DNA of 64,000 nucleotides. Source: Herbaspirillum sp. RV1423 (GTDB taxonomy: Bacteria; Pseudomonadota; Gammaproteobacteria; Burkholderiales; Burkholderiaceae_D). Below the pieces are notes generated by a model that saw only the letters and a program-made list of their open reading frames with translations, did not search any database and was not told where the DNA came from. A program made the position numbers and the translations under genes. Numbering within the stretch: the first letter of the stretch is position 1; each line of letters opens with the position of its first letter. Location of the stretch: NCBI RefSeq assembly GCF_000577615.1, contig NZ_CBXX010000010.1:1-64000 (forward strand). The letters are read 5' to 3'. This document shows positions 32,871 through 42,381 of this stretch, piece by piece.

Positions 32871-33384
32871 AATCGACCGGCTGCATGCAGACTGACCGGG
32901 GGTCTTTACGGTTTCGTTTTTGCGTTGACGTGCTATCGGAGCTGTCGTTGCCGATACTGGCGCAACGTCATTGTGCGTGCAGCTTGAACGCATTTGCGCC
33001 GCGCTTTTCCCTGCATCCGTTGCTGCGTTTGAGGAACAGTTCTTCGCACGCTTTCGCGCACGTTTGCGTGCGCTCCAACGTGCAGATGGCTTGCCCCGAG
33101 CGCGCCATGCCGCAGGCATGGCTGGCGCTCGTCGGCCGACAGGCTGCGCGGGACGCAGCGCCGCCGGGGCACCGCAGACCCGTGCCGCGAGGCCGGGGAA
33201 AGGTGCAGGGCAAGATAAAAGGACGCGGCACTTCGGCGCGTCGAAAGCCTTGTCTGCACGTGGGTTGGAGCGGCACGCGCTTTGAGTGGCTCTGTGCCGT
33301 GATCAGCGCGAAGACCGCGCCCGCATTGATCGAATGGCGTGCTTCGCCCGCTGGGCTTGGCAGTGCTGCGCTGGAGTTCATGCC
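32871..33384 (+). other. Gap between traF and the relaxase gene, containing the candidate oriT
   Basis: A frame at 32867-33388 is open through this gap but has unusual composition and no family likeness, so I do not call it. The most notable feature is the oriT-like site at 33204-33242. GC-rich Arg/Ala-coding chance frames occur on both strands. Confidence 0.5.
33204..33242 (-). other. Candidate oriT nick region
   Basis: On the minus strand an inverted repeat GACGCG-N9-CGCGTC (33222-33242) is followed by CTTTTATCTTG and then CCCTGC. TTATCTTG|CC fits the YATC(C/T)TG|Y nick consensus of MOBP relaxases, with the nick expected between the complements of 33211 and 33210. The order of inverted repeat then nic, 11 bases apart, resembles IncP oriT. 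It lies about 145 bp upstream of the relaxase gene. Confidence 0.6.
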
Positions 33385-35334
33385 ATGAGCAACCAGGACG
33401 ATGACCGGTTCCGCGTCCGCCCCGGCGCGCCCAAGAACCGTCAGCAGAAGTTCGTTTCGCAGGTTTTGAAGGAAGTCAGCAAGGCTGGTGGGAAGTCGGT
33501 ACGCAAGTCGGGGGCGCGGCCTGGCGCACGCCTCGGTCGCGGGCATGTGGCCGCCCAGTTTACTAGCCGCACTGCGCAGCCGGGTTCACGGCACGTCACC
33601 ATCAAGACCCGGCTGGTGAATCTTAAGCAGGCCGGATCGCGTTCGACCACCACGCACCTGCGCTACATCGAGCGCGAGGGTGTCGGCCGCGATGGCGAAC
33701 CGGGCCAGGCCTATGGACTCACGACGGACAACGCTGACTTAGCGCCTTTCGAGGAACGCGGCCGGGAGGATCGGCACCAGTTCCGCTTCATTGTTTCGCC
33801 CGAGGATGCCGAGCAGCTCGACGACCTGCGCCGCTACACGCGACACCTAATGGGCCGCATGGAGGCCGATCTGGGAACTAACCTGGACTGGGTGGCGGTG
33901 AACCACTGGAACACCGACAACCCGCACACCCACATCGTGCTGCGCGGCAAGGACGACACCGGCAAAGACCTCATCATCTCCCGTGATTACATCTCGCAAG
34001 GAATGCGCGAGCGCGCCTCAGAACTGGCGACTGAATGGCTGGGGTTGCGTACTGAGTTGGAGATCCGGCAGAGCCTGCGGCGGGAGGTCGATCAGGAACG
34101 CTGGACCGGCTTAGACCGCACACTGCAACGAGAAGCGCAAGGTGGGTTGGTCCACATCAATCAACCCACCGAAGACCCCAAACGCAGGCAGCAGCGCGTG
34201 CTATTGAACGGACGACTGCAACGCTTGCAGCGCATGGGGCTGGCGCACGAGTCAGCACCCGGTGTGTGGGCTCTCCACGCCGAGACCGAACAGGTTCTGC
34301 GGACGATGGGCGAGCGTGGCGACATCGTGCGCACGATGCAACGAGCCATGGGCGGCGTGCCACGCGACTTGGCGGTGTTCGAGCCGGGCGAGAACACCCG
34401 ACTCGTGATCGGTCGCGTGGTGGCCAAGGGCATGGCCGACGAGATGTATGACCGGGGCTATCTTGTCGTCGATGGCATCGAAGGCAAGGCACACTACGTT
34501 GCATTGAATGCCAAGGTGGAACTGGAGCAGTACCCGGTGGGCGCCGTGGTCGAAGCTCGTGGTTCAGCCGACATTCGCGCAGCCGACAAGAACATCGCCG
34601 CACTCGCAGTCGATGGCGTGTACCGCACCGACCATCACCTGACGATGGCCAAGGTTCAGGCCACGTCTGGGCGCGATCCTAAAGAAGTGGTCGATGCCCA
34701 TGTGCGCCGCCTGGAAGCACTGCGCCGGGCGGGCATTGTGGAACGTATGGCCGAAGGCGTCTGGCGCGTGCCAGCAGACCTGCCCGAGCAAGGTCGGCAA
34801 TACGACATGCAGCGGCTGGGTGGTGTGGCAGTCGAGATGCGTTCGCACTTGCCCATTGAGCGGCAAATGCGCGTGATCGGCGCGACCTGGCTGGATCAGC
34901 AATTGATCGGTGGTGCCAGCGGTATAGCGGACAACGGGTTCGGCAGCGAGGTACATGACGCGCTGCGGCAGCGGTCGGATTTTCTGATTGAACAGGGTCT
35001 GGCCGAGCGACGCGGACAGCACGTGATTCTGGCGCGCAATCTGTTAGCGACGTTGCGCGGTCGGGAAGTCGCGGTGGCGGCGCAAGACATCGCCGCCGAA
35101 ACCGGTTTAGCTCATCGCCCCGTGGCCGATGGTGAGCGCATCACCGGTGTCTACCGGAGCAGTGTGATGCTCGCGAGCGGACGCTTCGCGATGCTCGACG
35201 ATGGCATGGGATTCAGTCTGGTGCCGTGGAAGCCGGTGATTGAGCAGCGGCTGGGGCAGACCATCAGCGCCGTGGTGCGCGGCAATAGCGTTTCATGGGA
35301 GTTTACAAGGCAGCGGGGGCCGTCGATTGGCTGA
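33385..35334 (+). CDS. rlxS: VirD2-like relaxase with DUF3363 domain
   Basis: A 649-residue conjugative relaxase. The N-terminal basic region is followed by a candidate catalytic tyrosine in THLRYIEREG (Tyr94) and the metal-binding HUH site in HWNTDNPHTHIVLRG (His174, His181, His183). The rest is the DUF3363 region typical of Tn4371-family relaxases. It should nick at oriT, upstream, and pilot the strand to TraG. It is the only relaxase in the element. It is apparently intact. Confidence 0.93.
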   Translation: MSNQDDDRFRVRPGAPKNRQQKFVSQVLKEVSKAGGKSVRKSGARPGARLGRGHVAAQFTSRTAQPGSRHVTIKTRLVNLKQAGSRSTTTHLRYIEREGVGRDGEPGQAYGLTTDNADLAPFEERGREDRHQFRFIVSPEDAEQLDDLRRYTRHLMGRMEADLGTNLDWVAVNHWNTDNPHTHIVLRGKDDTGKDLIISRDYISQGMRERASELATEWLGLRTELEIRQSLRREVDQERWTGLDRTLQREAQGGLVHINQPTEDPKRRQQRVLLNGRLQRLQRMGLAHESAPGVWALHAETEQVLRTMGERGDIVRTMQRAMGGVPRDLAVFEPGENTRLVIGRVVAKGMADEMYDRGYLVVDGIEGKAHYVALNAKVELEQYPVGAVVEARGSADIRAADKNIAALAVDGVYRTDHHLTMAKVQATSGRDPKEVVDAHVRRLEALRRAGIVERMAEGVWRVPADLPEQGRQYDMQRLGGVAVEMRSHLPIERQMRVIGATWLDQQLIGGASGIADNGFGSEVHDALRQRSDFLIEQGLAERRGQHVILARNLLATLRGREVAVAAQDIAAETGLAHRPVADGERITGVYRSSVMLASGRFAMLDDGMGFSLVPWKPVIEQRLGQTISAVVRGNSVSWEFTRQRGPSIG

Positions 35335-35355
35335 GACGGTCGGGCAGTGAATCTC

Positions 35356-36270
35356 TCAAGCGATATCCCAAGGCGAAACTGGCAGGAATCCGGAAACCAA
35401 CTCATCCACCACCACACGCACTTTGCTCGACAGGTGCCGCGTTTGCGGCCACAGAGCATGAATCGGGAAGCCCTGAGTTTCAATCTGCGGTAACACGGCC
35501 TCTAGCCGGCCGGATTTCGAATGCTCTGCGACCAGCCAGTTGGACAGCAGCGCCAGACCATGGCCCGCCAGTGCGGCATCCAAAATGGCTTCGCTATGGT
35601 TGAACCACAGGCGTCCACGAACGGGGGGCGACAGCGGATGACCGTCGGCACCCACAAACAGCCAGGGTCTGGCATTGCTGCCGCGCTCGAAGGTGATGCA
35701 CGCATGATTTGCCAGTTCTTCCAGGTTTGTCGGGCGGCCATGTGCGTCCAAATAGGCCGGGCTGGCACAGACCACCGCCTTCTGTACTCCAAGATGCCGG
35801 GCTACCACGGTGGCTCTGTCATCCAACGGTCCGATACGAATCACGAGGTCGATCCCTTCCTCGACCATATCGACCCGCCGGTCGGTTAGGGTTACCTCAA
35901 GTTCCAGCGCCGGATAGCGAGAGGCTACATCGAGCAGAACGGGCAGCACCCAGCGCCTGCCGAAGACCACAGGGAGATCGACCCGCAAGCGGCCGGTCGG
36001 CATCTGCTGGTGGGTGGTCACCGCCGACTGCACGCCCTCCAGTTCCGCGAGGGCACGAACACAACCCTGATAGAAAGTCTGCCCCTCATTCGTCAGGCTT
36101 AAGCTGCGCGTCGTCCTGTTGAACAGTCGCACGCCCAAGTGGTCCTCCAGGCGCGCGACGCTCTTGGCGACACCGGATTTGGAAATGCCCAACCGCTCTC
36201 CCGCGAGGGTGAAACTGCCGGCGTCGGCTACCTGCACGAAGACACCGATGCCCTTGAGGTGCTCAGTCAT
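35356..36270 (-). CDS. LysR-family regulator of the MFS/EthD cargo
   Basis: A 304-residue LysR-type activator/repressor. The N-terminal HTH is VFVQVADAGSFTLAGERLGI plus SKSGVAKSVARLEDHLGVRL, and the effector domain follows with DLPVVFGRRWVLPVLLDV. The ATG is at 36270. It is divergent from the MFS gene with a 141-bp gap holding AT-rich sequence, the usual arrangement for a regulator and its target. The inducer is unknown. Confidence 0.92.
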   Translation of the reverse strand: MTEHLKGIGVFVQVADAGSFTLAGERLGISKSGVAKSVARLEDHLGVRLFNRTTRSLSLTNEGQTFYQGCVRALAELEGVQSAVTTHQQMPTGRLRVDLPVVFGRRWVLPVLLDVASRYPALELEVTLTDRRVDMVEEGIDLVIRIGPLDDRATVVARHLGVQKAVVCASPAYLDAHGRPTNLEELANHACITFERGSNARPWLFVGADGHPLSPPVRGRLWFNHSEAILDAALAGHGLALLSNWLVAEHSKSGRLEAVLPQIETQGFPIHALWPQTRHLSSKVRVVVDELVSGFLPVSPWDIA

Positions 36271-36411
36271 GATCAATTTGAGGTCTCAATTGGAGAATTC
36301 TTGTCAACTCTGATTGTAATATAGGCCTATTTATCTTTCAATAGATCGTCAATAAGATGGCAACCATCATAGAGGGCGCTGTCCGCGTCCTCTTAACATG
36401 GAGCACGCATC

Positions 36412-37599
36412 TTGCCGACGACGGTCCCCCATCCCACCTCTGAACGAACCAGTTCTCCCGTAATCCGGGGACAGGTATTCCTGCTGGCGCTAGGCGCGGG
36501 TGTTGGGGTCGCCAACGTCTACTACATCCAGCCGGGTCTCCATCTAGTCCAGCAGACGTTCGGCGCAGATGCCGATGCGGTAGGCTGGGTGCCCACGCTG
36601 ACTCAGGTCGGCTATGCCCTGGGTATGCTATTACTGGCTCCGCTCGGCGACTTGATGGACCGCAAGCGCCTGATCCTGGGCAAGGCATTGCTACTGGCCC
36701 TGGCGCTGATCGCATCAGCCCTCGCGCCAACCCTGGCTTTCCTCGCCACGGCAGGAATCATCGTCGGACTGCTGAGCAGCATCGGGCAGGATTTCATCCC
36801 CATCGCGGCACAGCTCGCATCCGAGGAACACCGCGGTCGCGTGGTGGGAACGGTAACGACCGGCCTGCTCAGCGGCATCTTGCTGTCCAGGACATTGGGT
36901 GGACTGGTGGCACAAGGCCTGGGCTGGCGGGCCATCTACTGGATCGCCGTCAGCCTGCTGCTGATCGTCGCGGTGGCGGTATGGCGTTTTCTGCCACATC
37001 TGCCGGCTGCTACGCAGGGGAACTACGGTCGGCTGCTGCGAAGTCTGGCGGCGCTTTGGCAGCAACACCGGGCCTTGCGCCGATCCGTCTCCACGCAAGC
37101 GCTGCTGGCGGCTTCGCTGGGCGCGTTCTGGTCCACGCTGGCACTAATGCTGGCGGGGCCACCTTTTCAGCTTGGTGCCGGCGTGGCGGGTGCATTCGGC
37201 CTAGCGGGTGCCGCTGGTGCGCTGGCCGCACCGCTGTTCGGCCATTTGGCCGACCGCACCGGCCCGCTTCCTGCAATCCGGCTGGGAGCCCTGCTAGTGA
37301 TGCTGTCGTTTGGCGGCATGTGGTTGCTCTCTGGCTCGCTGCCAGTGCTAATCGCCGGTACCGTGTTGTTCGACCTGGGGGTCATGGCCGCTTTGGTGTC
37401 GCACCAGACCATCGTCAATGATCTGGACCCTTCCGCGCGCAGTCGCCTGAACGCGCTGTTGATGACCGGCGCCATGTTCGGCATGGCGGCAGGTGCCTGG
37501 GCGGGTAGCTGGGCTTGGGCGCACTACGGCTGGCCAGGCATCTGCGCGGTTGGTATGGCGGTGGGTACCGGCGCCCTGGCGCGTTCGTTTTCTCGTTAA
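36412..37599 (+). CDS. MFS transporter
   Basis: A 395-residue, 12-helix major facilitator superfamily protein. The motif A region is visible as APLGDLMDRKRLILGKALL (near residue 80) and a second as FGHLADRTGPLPAIRLGA. It probably exports a small compound. The start is TTG at 36412 with GGAG 8 bases upstream; no better ATG occurs before the first helix. It is followed 16 bp later by the EthD-domain gene, so they form an operon controlled by the divergent LysR protein. Confidence 0.88.
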   Translation: MPTTVPHPTSERTSSPVIRGQVFLLALGAGVGVANVYYIQPGLHLVQQTFGADADAVGWVPTLTQVGYALGMLLLAPLGDLMDRKRLILGKALLLALALIASALAPTLAFLATAGIIVGLLSSIGQDFIPIAAQLASEEHRGRVVGTVTTGLLSGILLSRTLGGLVAQGLGWRAIYWIAVSLLLIVAVAVWRFLPHLPAATQGNYGRLLRSLAALWQQHRALRRSVSTQALLAASLGAFWSTLALMLAGPPFQLGAGVAGAFGLAGAAGALAAPLFGHLADRTGPLPAIRLGALLVMLSFGGMWLLSGSLPVLIAGTVLFDLGVMAALVSHQTIVNDLDPSARSRLNALLMTGAMFGMAAGAWAGSWAWAHYGWPGICAVGMAVGTGALARSFSR

Positions 37600-37615
37600 T
37601 CATTCGGAGACTTTT

Positions 37616-38650
37616 ATGACCCCATCGTTTGCACAGGAAAAACTGTTGCGTGCCCCCTATCTGCAACCCCGATCGGGCACCGACGAACCGCTGATCGTGC
37701 TGTGTTCCTTCCTGTCACGGGCCGACAACACCCCGTTGCAGGAACGTCGGCGCGGCGATGGCCATATGCTTGACGCGCAGGGCCAAGTGATCGCCGACCC
37801 GGCAGTTGATCCCGCCGCCAACGCCTTCGAGGGCAACCCCAACCTGAACTTCGAGAAATGGGGGGAATATTGGCGCAAGGTGCACGGCGTGCGCTTCACC
37901 TACGTCGAGGAGCCGGACGACCGCAGCCTAGAGCGTTTGCAACGCTATGATCAACTACATCGGGTTGCGGCGGGTCCGACGGAGAGCAGTACACCGCCTT
38001 ACGCCGCTCCGATCGATGACGACGGTCGCCTGTTCCCGACCGTCGTTGGGCATATAGCGCCATACCGGCGTCCTCGCTGGGACGGAATCGCCTATCTCAA
38101 CTTCGCCGGCCCCGAAGACATCGCCGCCGCGCTAGCCAACAAGCGCGTGCGCTCGAAGATATTGCCGGAGGATCAAGCGATCTTCCGCGATATCGGCCCG
38201 GTACTGTCGCGCCAGTACATCCTGCTGCCCAGCGCTAGCGGCAACGATGCCATCACTTTGGTGAAGACGCATGTCCGGCGTCCTGACAGCAGCCGCGCCG
38301 AATTCCAGCGCTGGTGGTTGCAAGAGCATGCCGACACAGTGCTCGCACAGCCGGACACACCACGTCTGGTCAAGCGTTACGTGCAGCTCCACAACATCGG
38401 TCCGACCGAGACTGGCCAACCGTTCTTCCATCCAGAAACCAGCGGGATCGACGGCGTGACGCTGATGGCGTTTGCCAGCATGAACGATCTGGAGGACTTC
38501 CTGCTAACAAATAGCCAGCGTGTGATCGCCGACAGCGAAGCGACCATGACTGCGGCAGGCTCAACCGAATACTGGACGGCGCTGGGGTTTGTGCTGGTCA
38601 ACCGCATTGCGCCGGAGCAGGTATCTCGACGTACGCAGGTCGGGGCTTAG
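37616..38650 (+). CDS. EthD-domain (dimeric alpha-beta barrel) protein
   Basis: A 344-residue protein with two similar halves, each with ferredoxin-like EthD features. The first is FEKWGEYWRKVHGVRFTYVE and the second is RAEFQRWWLQEHADTVLAQP with RYVQLHNIGP. EthD-like proteins are associated with degradation gene clusters and may act on small molecules, but the reaction is not known. Start ATG 37616 has CGGAGA upstream. Its operon with an exporter suggests a role in a detoxification or catabolic cargo. Confidence 0.8.
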   Translation: MTPSFAQEKLLRAPYLQPRSGTDEPLIVLCSFLSRADNTPLQERRRGDGHMLDAQGQVIADPAVDPAANAFEGNPNLNFEKWGEYWRKVHGVRFTYVEEPDDRSLERLQRYDQLHRVAAGPTESSTPPYAAPIDDDGRLFPTVVGHIAPYRRPRWDGIAYLNFAGPEDIAAALANKRVRSKILPEDQAIFRDIGPVLSRQYILLPSASGNDAITLVKTHVRRPDSSRAEFQRWWLQEHADTVLAQPDTPRLVKRYVQLHNIGPTETGQPFFHPETSGIDGVTLMAFASMNDLEDFLLTNSQRVIADSEATMTAAGSTEYWTALGFVLVNRIAPEQVSRRTQVGA

Positions 38651-38950
38651 CCCTCACAGTGGCGTACTCGTGGCGTGCGGGAAGCAATACCGACGACTTT
38701 GTGATGACCTTCGAACTCGATCCTGAGCAGGCTTATACAGCGTCATCCCTGTACGTTGCGGAATTCAACATTGGCATCGGTGCCGGCGCCTGATTGGGGA
38801 AGCGGCGCTCGTAGTCAACAGCGTCGTATCCATCTTGAAGGCAACGTTGCTACCGGAGTCATCGCGTTACTTGGGCTCACGATTCCGTGGCCATTGCGAA
38901 AACGGAGGGAATCGGCCGCGTGAAGATTCGACGCGCCGTACAGACACAGT
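38651..38950 (+). other. Gap after the EthD gene, with a possible MFS fragment
   Basis: No complete gene. Positions 38704-38793 read MTFELDPEQAYTASSLYVAE and then FNIGIGAGA before a stop. This vaguely resembles a segment of an MFS sugar-efflux transporter. It could be the scar of a deleted gene at the edge of the cargo. Confidence 0.3.
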
Positions 38951-39853
38951 ATGGAGATCCGCCATTTGCGCTATTTCATTGCCGTAGCCGAAGAGTTGCA
39001 CTTCGCGCGCGCAGCCGAGCGCCTGCATATCGAGCAGTCGCCGCTGTCCCGAGCGATCAAGGACCTGGAGTATGACTTGGGCGTGCAGTTGTTCGAGCGA
39101 ACCACGCGCAGCACTCGTCTAACTTGGGCCGGACAAGTATTCCTGGACGAAGCTCGCCGCGTGCTGTCCACGTTGGAACAGGCCGTGGCCAGCACTAAAG
39201 CCGCCGCCACCGGCTATCGCGGCACGTTGCGCATTGCGTTGTCCGATGGCATTGATCCGCTGCGGCTCGCTGCGCTGTTGGCGCAATGCCGCGAGGATGA
39301 ACCTGATGTAGAAATCCGCCTGTTCGAAGTGCCCCTGGCCGAGCAGCTAAAAGGCCTGCGCGGCGGCTTGTATGACGCTGGATTCGCCCAAGCATCCGAT
39401 GTCGGCGAAGACATCGTCGTTCAGTCCGTATGGAACGATCCACTGGTGATCGCTGTTCCGGCGCGTCATCCACTGCTGGCGCGCAAGCGCATTCCGTTGG
39501 AGGAATTGATCCGCTACCCGCTGGTGCTCTGTCACCCGGAGATTTGCGAGGGCTGCTATCGGCAGATCGAGCGCATCTTGCGCACTGTCGATGTAGAACC
39601 TCTAGTCGCCGAACATGCGGCGACCTTCGACCTGATGATGACGCTGGTGGCCGCTGGCTATGGACTCAGCTTTGCCAGCGAGTCCCACATGATGGTCTGC
39701 CGTCACCCGGAGGTTGTGGCTCGCCCACTGGCGGGGCGAGCCCTCATGCTGAGCACCTACCTGCTGCGTCCCAATACGGAATCCTCCGAACCGTTGAGCC
39801 GCTTCATCGCCCGAGCGCTTGAGGCAACCGTCAGCTCCACCATCATCCAATGA
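38951..39853 (+). CDS. LysR-family regulator upstream of the transfer genes
   Basis: A 300-residue LysR-type protein with HTH IRHLRYFIAVAEELHFARAA and ERLHIEQSPLSRAIKDLEYD, and a substrate-binding domain including LRIALSDGIDPLRLAALL. Unlike the LysR at 35356 it is co-directional with the lipoprotein gene and traG, so it may regulate transfer. This type of LysR is commonly seen before traG in Tn4371-type ICEs. Its ligand is unknown. Confidence 0.9.
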   Translation: MEIRHLRYFIAVAEELHFARAAERLHIEQSPLSRAIKDLEYDLGVQLFERTTRSTRLTWAGQVFLDEARRVLSTLEQAVASTKAAATGYRGTLRIALSDGIDPLRLAALLAQCREDEPDVEIRLFEVPLAEQLKGLRGGLYDAGFAQASDVGEDIVVQSVWNDPLVIAVPARHPLLARKRIPLEELIRYPLVLCHPEICEGCYRQIERILRTVDVEPLVAEHAATFDLMMTLVAAGYGLSFASESHMMVCRHPEVVARPLAGRALMLSTYLLRPNTESSEPLSRFIARALEATVSSTIIQ

Positions 39854-39864
39854 GAGGTCATGCA

Positions 39865-40107
39865 ATGAAGACATTCCCAGTGTTGATTATCACCATGGCG
39901 CTAACTGCCTGCGGTCAGTCAGCGAGCACCGATACGGTCGAATCGTTGGCGGCTAACCCCGAACGATTGAAGGAACTGCGCACGCAATGCAAAGCCGACC
40001 GTGCGAAGCTGGGAGACGCGTTGTGCAACGCAGTGGCCGAAGCCACACGCAAACGCTTCATGGGCAACGGCACGCCGTACACGCCCGAGTCGGCCCCAAA
40101 GAACTAA
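39865..40107 (+). CDS. EexN/TrbK-like entry-exclusion lipoprotein
   Basis: An 80-residue small lipoprotein: MKTFPVLIITMALTACGQSA is a signal peptide with an LTAC lipobox. It then has the conserved ANPERLKELRTQCKADRAKL and CNAVAEATRKRFMG blocks of EexN-family proteins. The same RRFxGDGTPYTP-like ending is also found in TrbJ at 47665. It likely sits in the envelope and blocks redundant transfer into cells that already carry the element. Confidence 0.82.
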   Translation: MKTFPVLIITMALTACGQSASTDTVESLAANPERLKELRTQCKADRAKLGDALCNAVAEATRKRFMGNGTPYTPESAPKN

Positions 40108-40389
40108 TTCCACGCAAGTAGCGACACTGCGGCCGGTCAATGCCCGCCGTATGGCTCGGTACATGTCGGTTCTTCACATCGGCAAGAAATATTTCAGCAA
40201 ATCACCCTACACGCCGCAATGCACTGTCCTTTGCCGCGATGCGCTCCATTTTCCCCCAGCTAGAAATCTTGTTTTCTTCGTCTTCGCTATCCCGATAACG
40301 GTCTTTGACCGGCACTGAGTTGACACCGAACCTCACGTCTGCGGCACGTCTTTGTGCGCGTGATGTGCAGAAGAAATTCGGAGGTCAAG

Positions 40390-42381
40390 ATGCAAGGGAC
40401 CAGTGTGCTGTTCGGTCAGGTGTTGACGGTGTTCGGCATCGTCATCGCCGGCGTGTGGGGTGCCACGCAATGGACCGCCGCTGCCCTAGGTTACCAGCTA
40501 CGCCTGGGCGCGCCCTGGTTCGATTTTTTCGGCACGCCGGTCTATCACCCGTGGCGGCTTTTCGAGTGGTGGTTTTTCTTCGACGCTTACGCGCCGCACA
40601 TCTTCAACACGGGTGGTGCCATCGCCGGTGCCAGTGGCCTGGCTGCCATGGTGGTCGCCATCGGCATGTCGATCTGGCGCTCGCGGCAGTCCAAGCTGGT
40701 CACGACCTACGGCTCGGCCCGCTGGGCCGATGCCAAGGAAATCCGCAAGGCCGGGCTGACCGGCCCGGCCGGTGTCTTCCTCGGCTTGCATGACGGCCGG
40801 TATCTGCGTCATGAAGGGCCGGAACACGTCCTGACCTTCGCGCCCACGCGCTCGGGCAAAGGCGTGGGTCTGGTGGTGCCGACGCTGTTGTCATGGCCTG
40901 CATCCGCAGTGATCCACGACATCAAGGGCGAGAACTGGAACATCACCGCTGGCTGGCGCTCGCGCTTCTCGCATTGCCTGCTGTTCAACCCCACTGATCC
41001 GAAGTCGGCCGCGTACAACCCGCTACTGGAAGTCCGTCGCGGTGCGCATGAAGTGCGCGACGTGCAGAACATCGCGGACATTTTGGTCGATCCCGAAGGG
41101 GCACTGGAGCGGCGCAACCACTGGGAGAAGACTTCGCACGCGCTGCTGGTCGGCGCGATCCTGCATGTGCTCTATGCGGGCGAAGACAAGACGCTACGCG
41201 GCGTCGCCAACTTCTTGTCCGATCCGGCGTGCCCGTTCGAGGTGACCTTGCACCGGATGATGAGCACGCGGCACCTGGGCGCGAGCACACATCCTGTTGT
41301 CGCATCGGCCGCGCGCGAAGTGCTCAACAAGAGCGACAACGAGCGCTCGGGTGTGCTGTCCACGGCCATGAGTTTTCTGGGTCTGTACCGCGACCCCACC
41401 GTGGCCGAAGTGACTTCGCGCTGCGACTGGCGCATCGCCGACCTGATCTCGGCCGAGCATCCGGTGTCGTTATATCTGGTGGTTCCGCCTTCGGACATCA
41501 GTCGCACTAAGCCGCTGATACGTCTGATCTTGAACCAGATCGGACGACGGCTCACCGAATCACTGGACGGCAGCGATGGCGTGGGGCGCAAGCACAAGCT
41601 GCTGCTGATGCTCGATGAGTTCCCGGCGCTCGGGCGTCTCGACTTCTTCGAATCGGCTCTGGCCTTCATGGCCGGCTATGGCCTGCGCGCCTTCCTGATC
41701 TCGCAATCGCTCAACCAGATCGACAAGGCCTACGGCCAGAACCATTCGATCCTGGACAACTGTCATGTGCGCGTGACCTTCGCCACCAACGACGAACGCA
41801 CGGCCAAGCGGATTTCAGAAACACTGGGCACCGCTACCGAGCTGCGCGCGCAACGCAACTATGCAGGCCATCGTCTGGCGCCCTGGCTGGGCCACCTGAT
41901 GGTGTCACGCCAGGAAACGGCAAGGCCACTATTGACGCCGGGCGAAGTTATGCAACTGCCCTCCGATGAGTCGGTGGTGATGGTGTCCGGGCATGCGCCG
42001 ATCAAGGCCAAGAAGTTGCGCTACTACGCGGACGCCAATTTCAAGCGGCGGGTGTTGCCACCGCCTGTGCTCTCGCTAGGTGGATACGCCGATGTCCCAC
42101 CGGCTCGCGCAGACGACTGGAGTGCATTGGCTGTCCCTGCCATGCCGGTCGCTTATGCGACGGCTGGGCTGGGCGGAGCGGCCGATGACGGCGGCCCGCG
42201 CCAGCAGCCGGAGCTGTCCGAAGTCACCACCTACAGCCCTGAAACCGAACAGCCCAGCAGCGACCTGTCGCTACTCGATGACGACGACTTTCCGCTTCCC
42301 CTCCCAAACCAGCTCGACCCGCGCTTGCAGCGCACGGCACGGCTGGCCGCGCTCGACCCTGACGACGGAATCCAGCTATGA
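40390..42381 (+). CDS. traG: TraG/VirD4 coupling protein
   Basis: A 663-residue inner-membrane ATPase linking relaxase and secretion channel. Two N-terminal membrane segments precede Walker A TRSGKGVGLVVPT (near residue 155). Walker B is LLLMLDEFPALGRLD (near 405). It starts at ATG 40390 after CGGAGG. The acidic Pro/Asp-rich tail follows the conserved core. It overlaps the CopG gene by 4 bp, starting a long run of transfer genes with coupled translation. Confidence 0.95.
   Translation: MQGTSVLFGQVLTVFGIVIAGVWGATQWTAAALGYQLRLGAPWFDFFGTPVYHPWRLFEWWFFFDAYAPHIFNTGGAIAGASGLAAMVVAIGMSIWRSRQSKLVTTYGSARWADAKEIRKAGLTGPAGVFLGLHDGRYLRHEGPEHVLTFAPTRSGKGVGLVVPTLLSWPASAVIHDIKGENWNITAGWRSRFSHCLLFNPTDPKSAAYNPLLEVRRGAHEVRDVQNIADILVDPEGALERRNHWEKTSHALLVGAILHVLYAGEDKTLRGVANFLSDPACPFEVTLHRMMSTRHLGASTHPVVASAAREVLNKSDNERSGVLSTAMSFLGLYRDPTVAEVTSRCDWRIADLISAEHPVSLYLVVPPSDISRTKPLIRLILNQIGRRLTESLDGSDGVGRKHKLLLMLDEFPALGRLDFFESALAFMAGYGLRAFLISQSLNQIDKAYGQNHSILDNCHVRVTFATNDERTAKRISETLGTATELRAQRNYAGHRLAPWLGHLMVSRQETARPLLTPGEVMQLPSDESVVMVSGHAPIKAKKLRYYADANFKRRVLPPPVLSLGGYADVPPARADDWSALAVPAMPVAYATAGLGGAADDGGPRQQPELSEVTTYSPETEQPSSDLSLLDDDDFPLPLPNQLDPRLQRTARLAALDPDDGIQL

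Noticed and set aside
32867-33388. Open frame of 173 codons between traF and the relaxase
   Set aside because: No family likeness, basic low-complexity composition, and it covers the oriT candidate; treated as non-coding.
38704-38793. Small gene after the EthD gene
   Set aside because: Only 29 codons, no ribosome-binding site; at best a fragment of a lost transporter.
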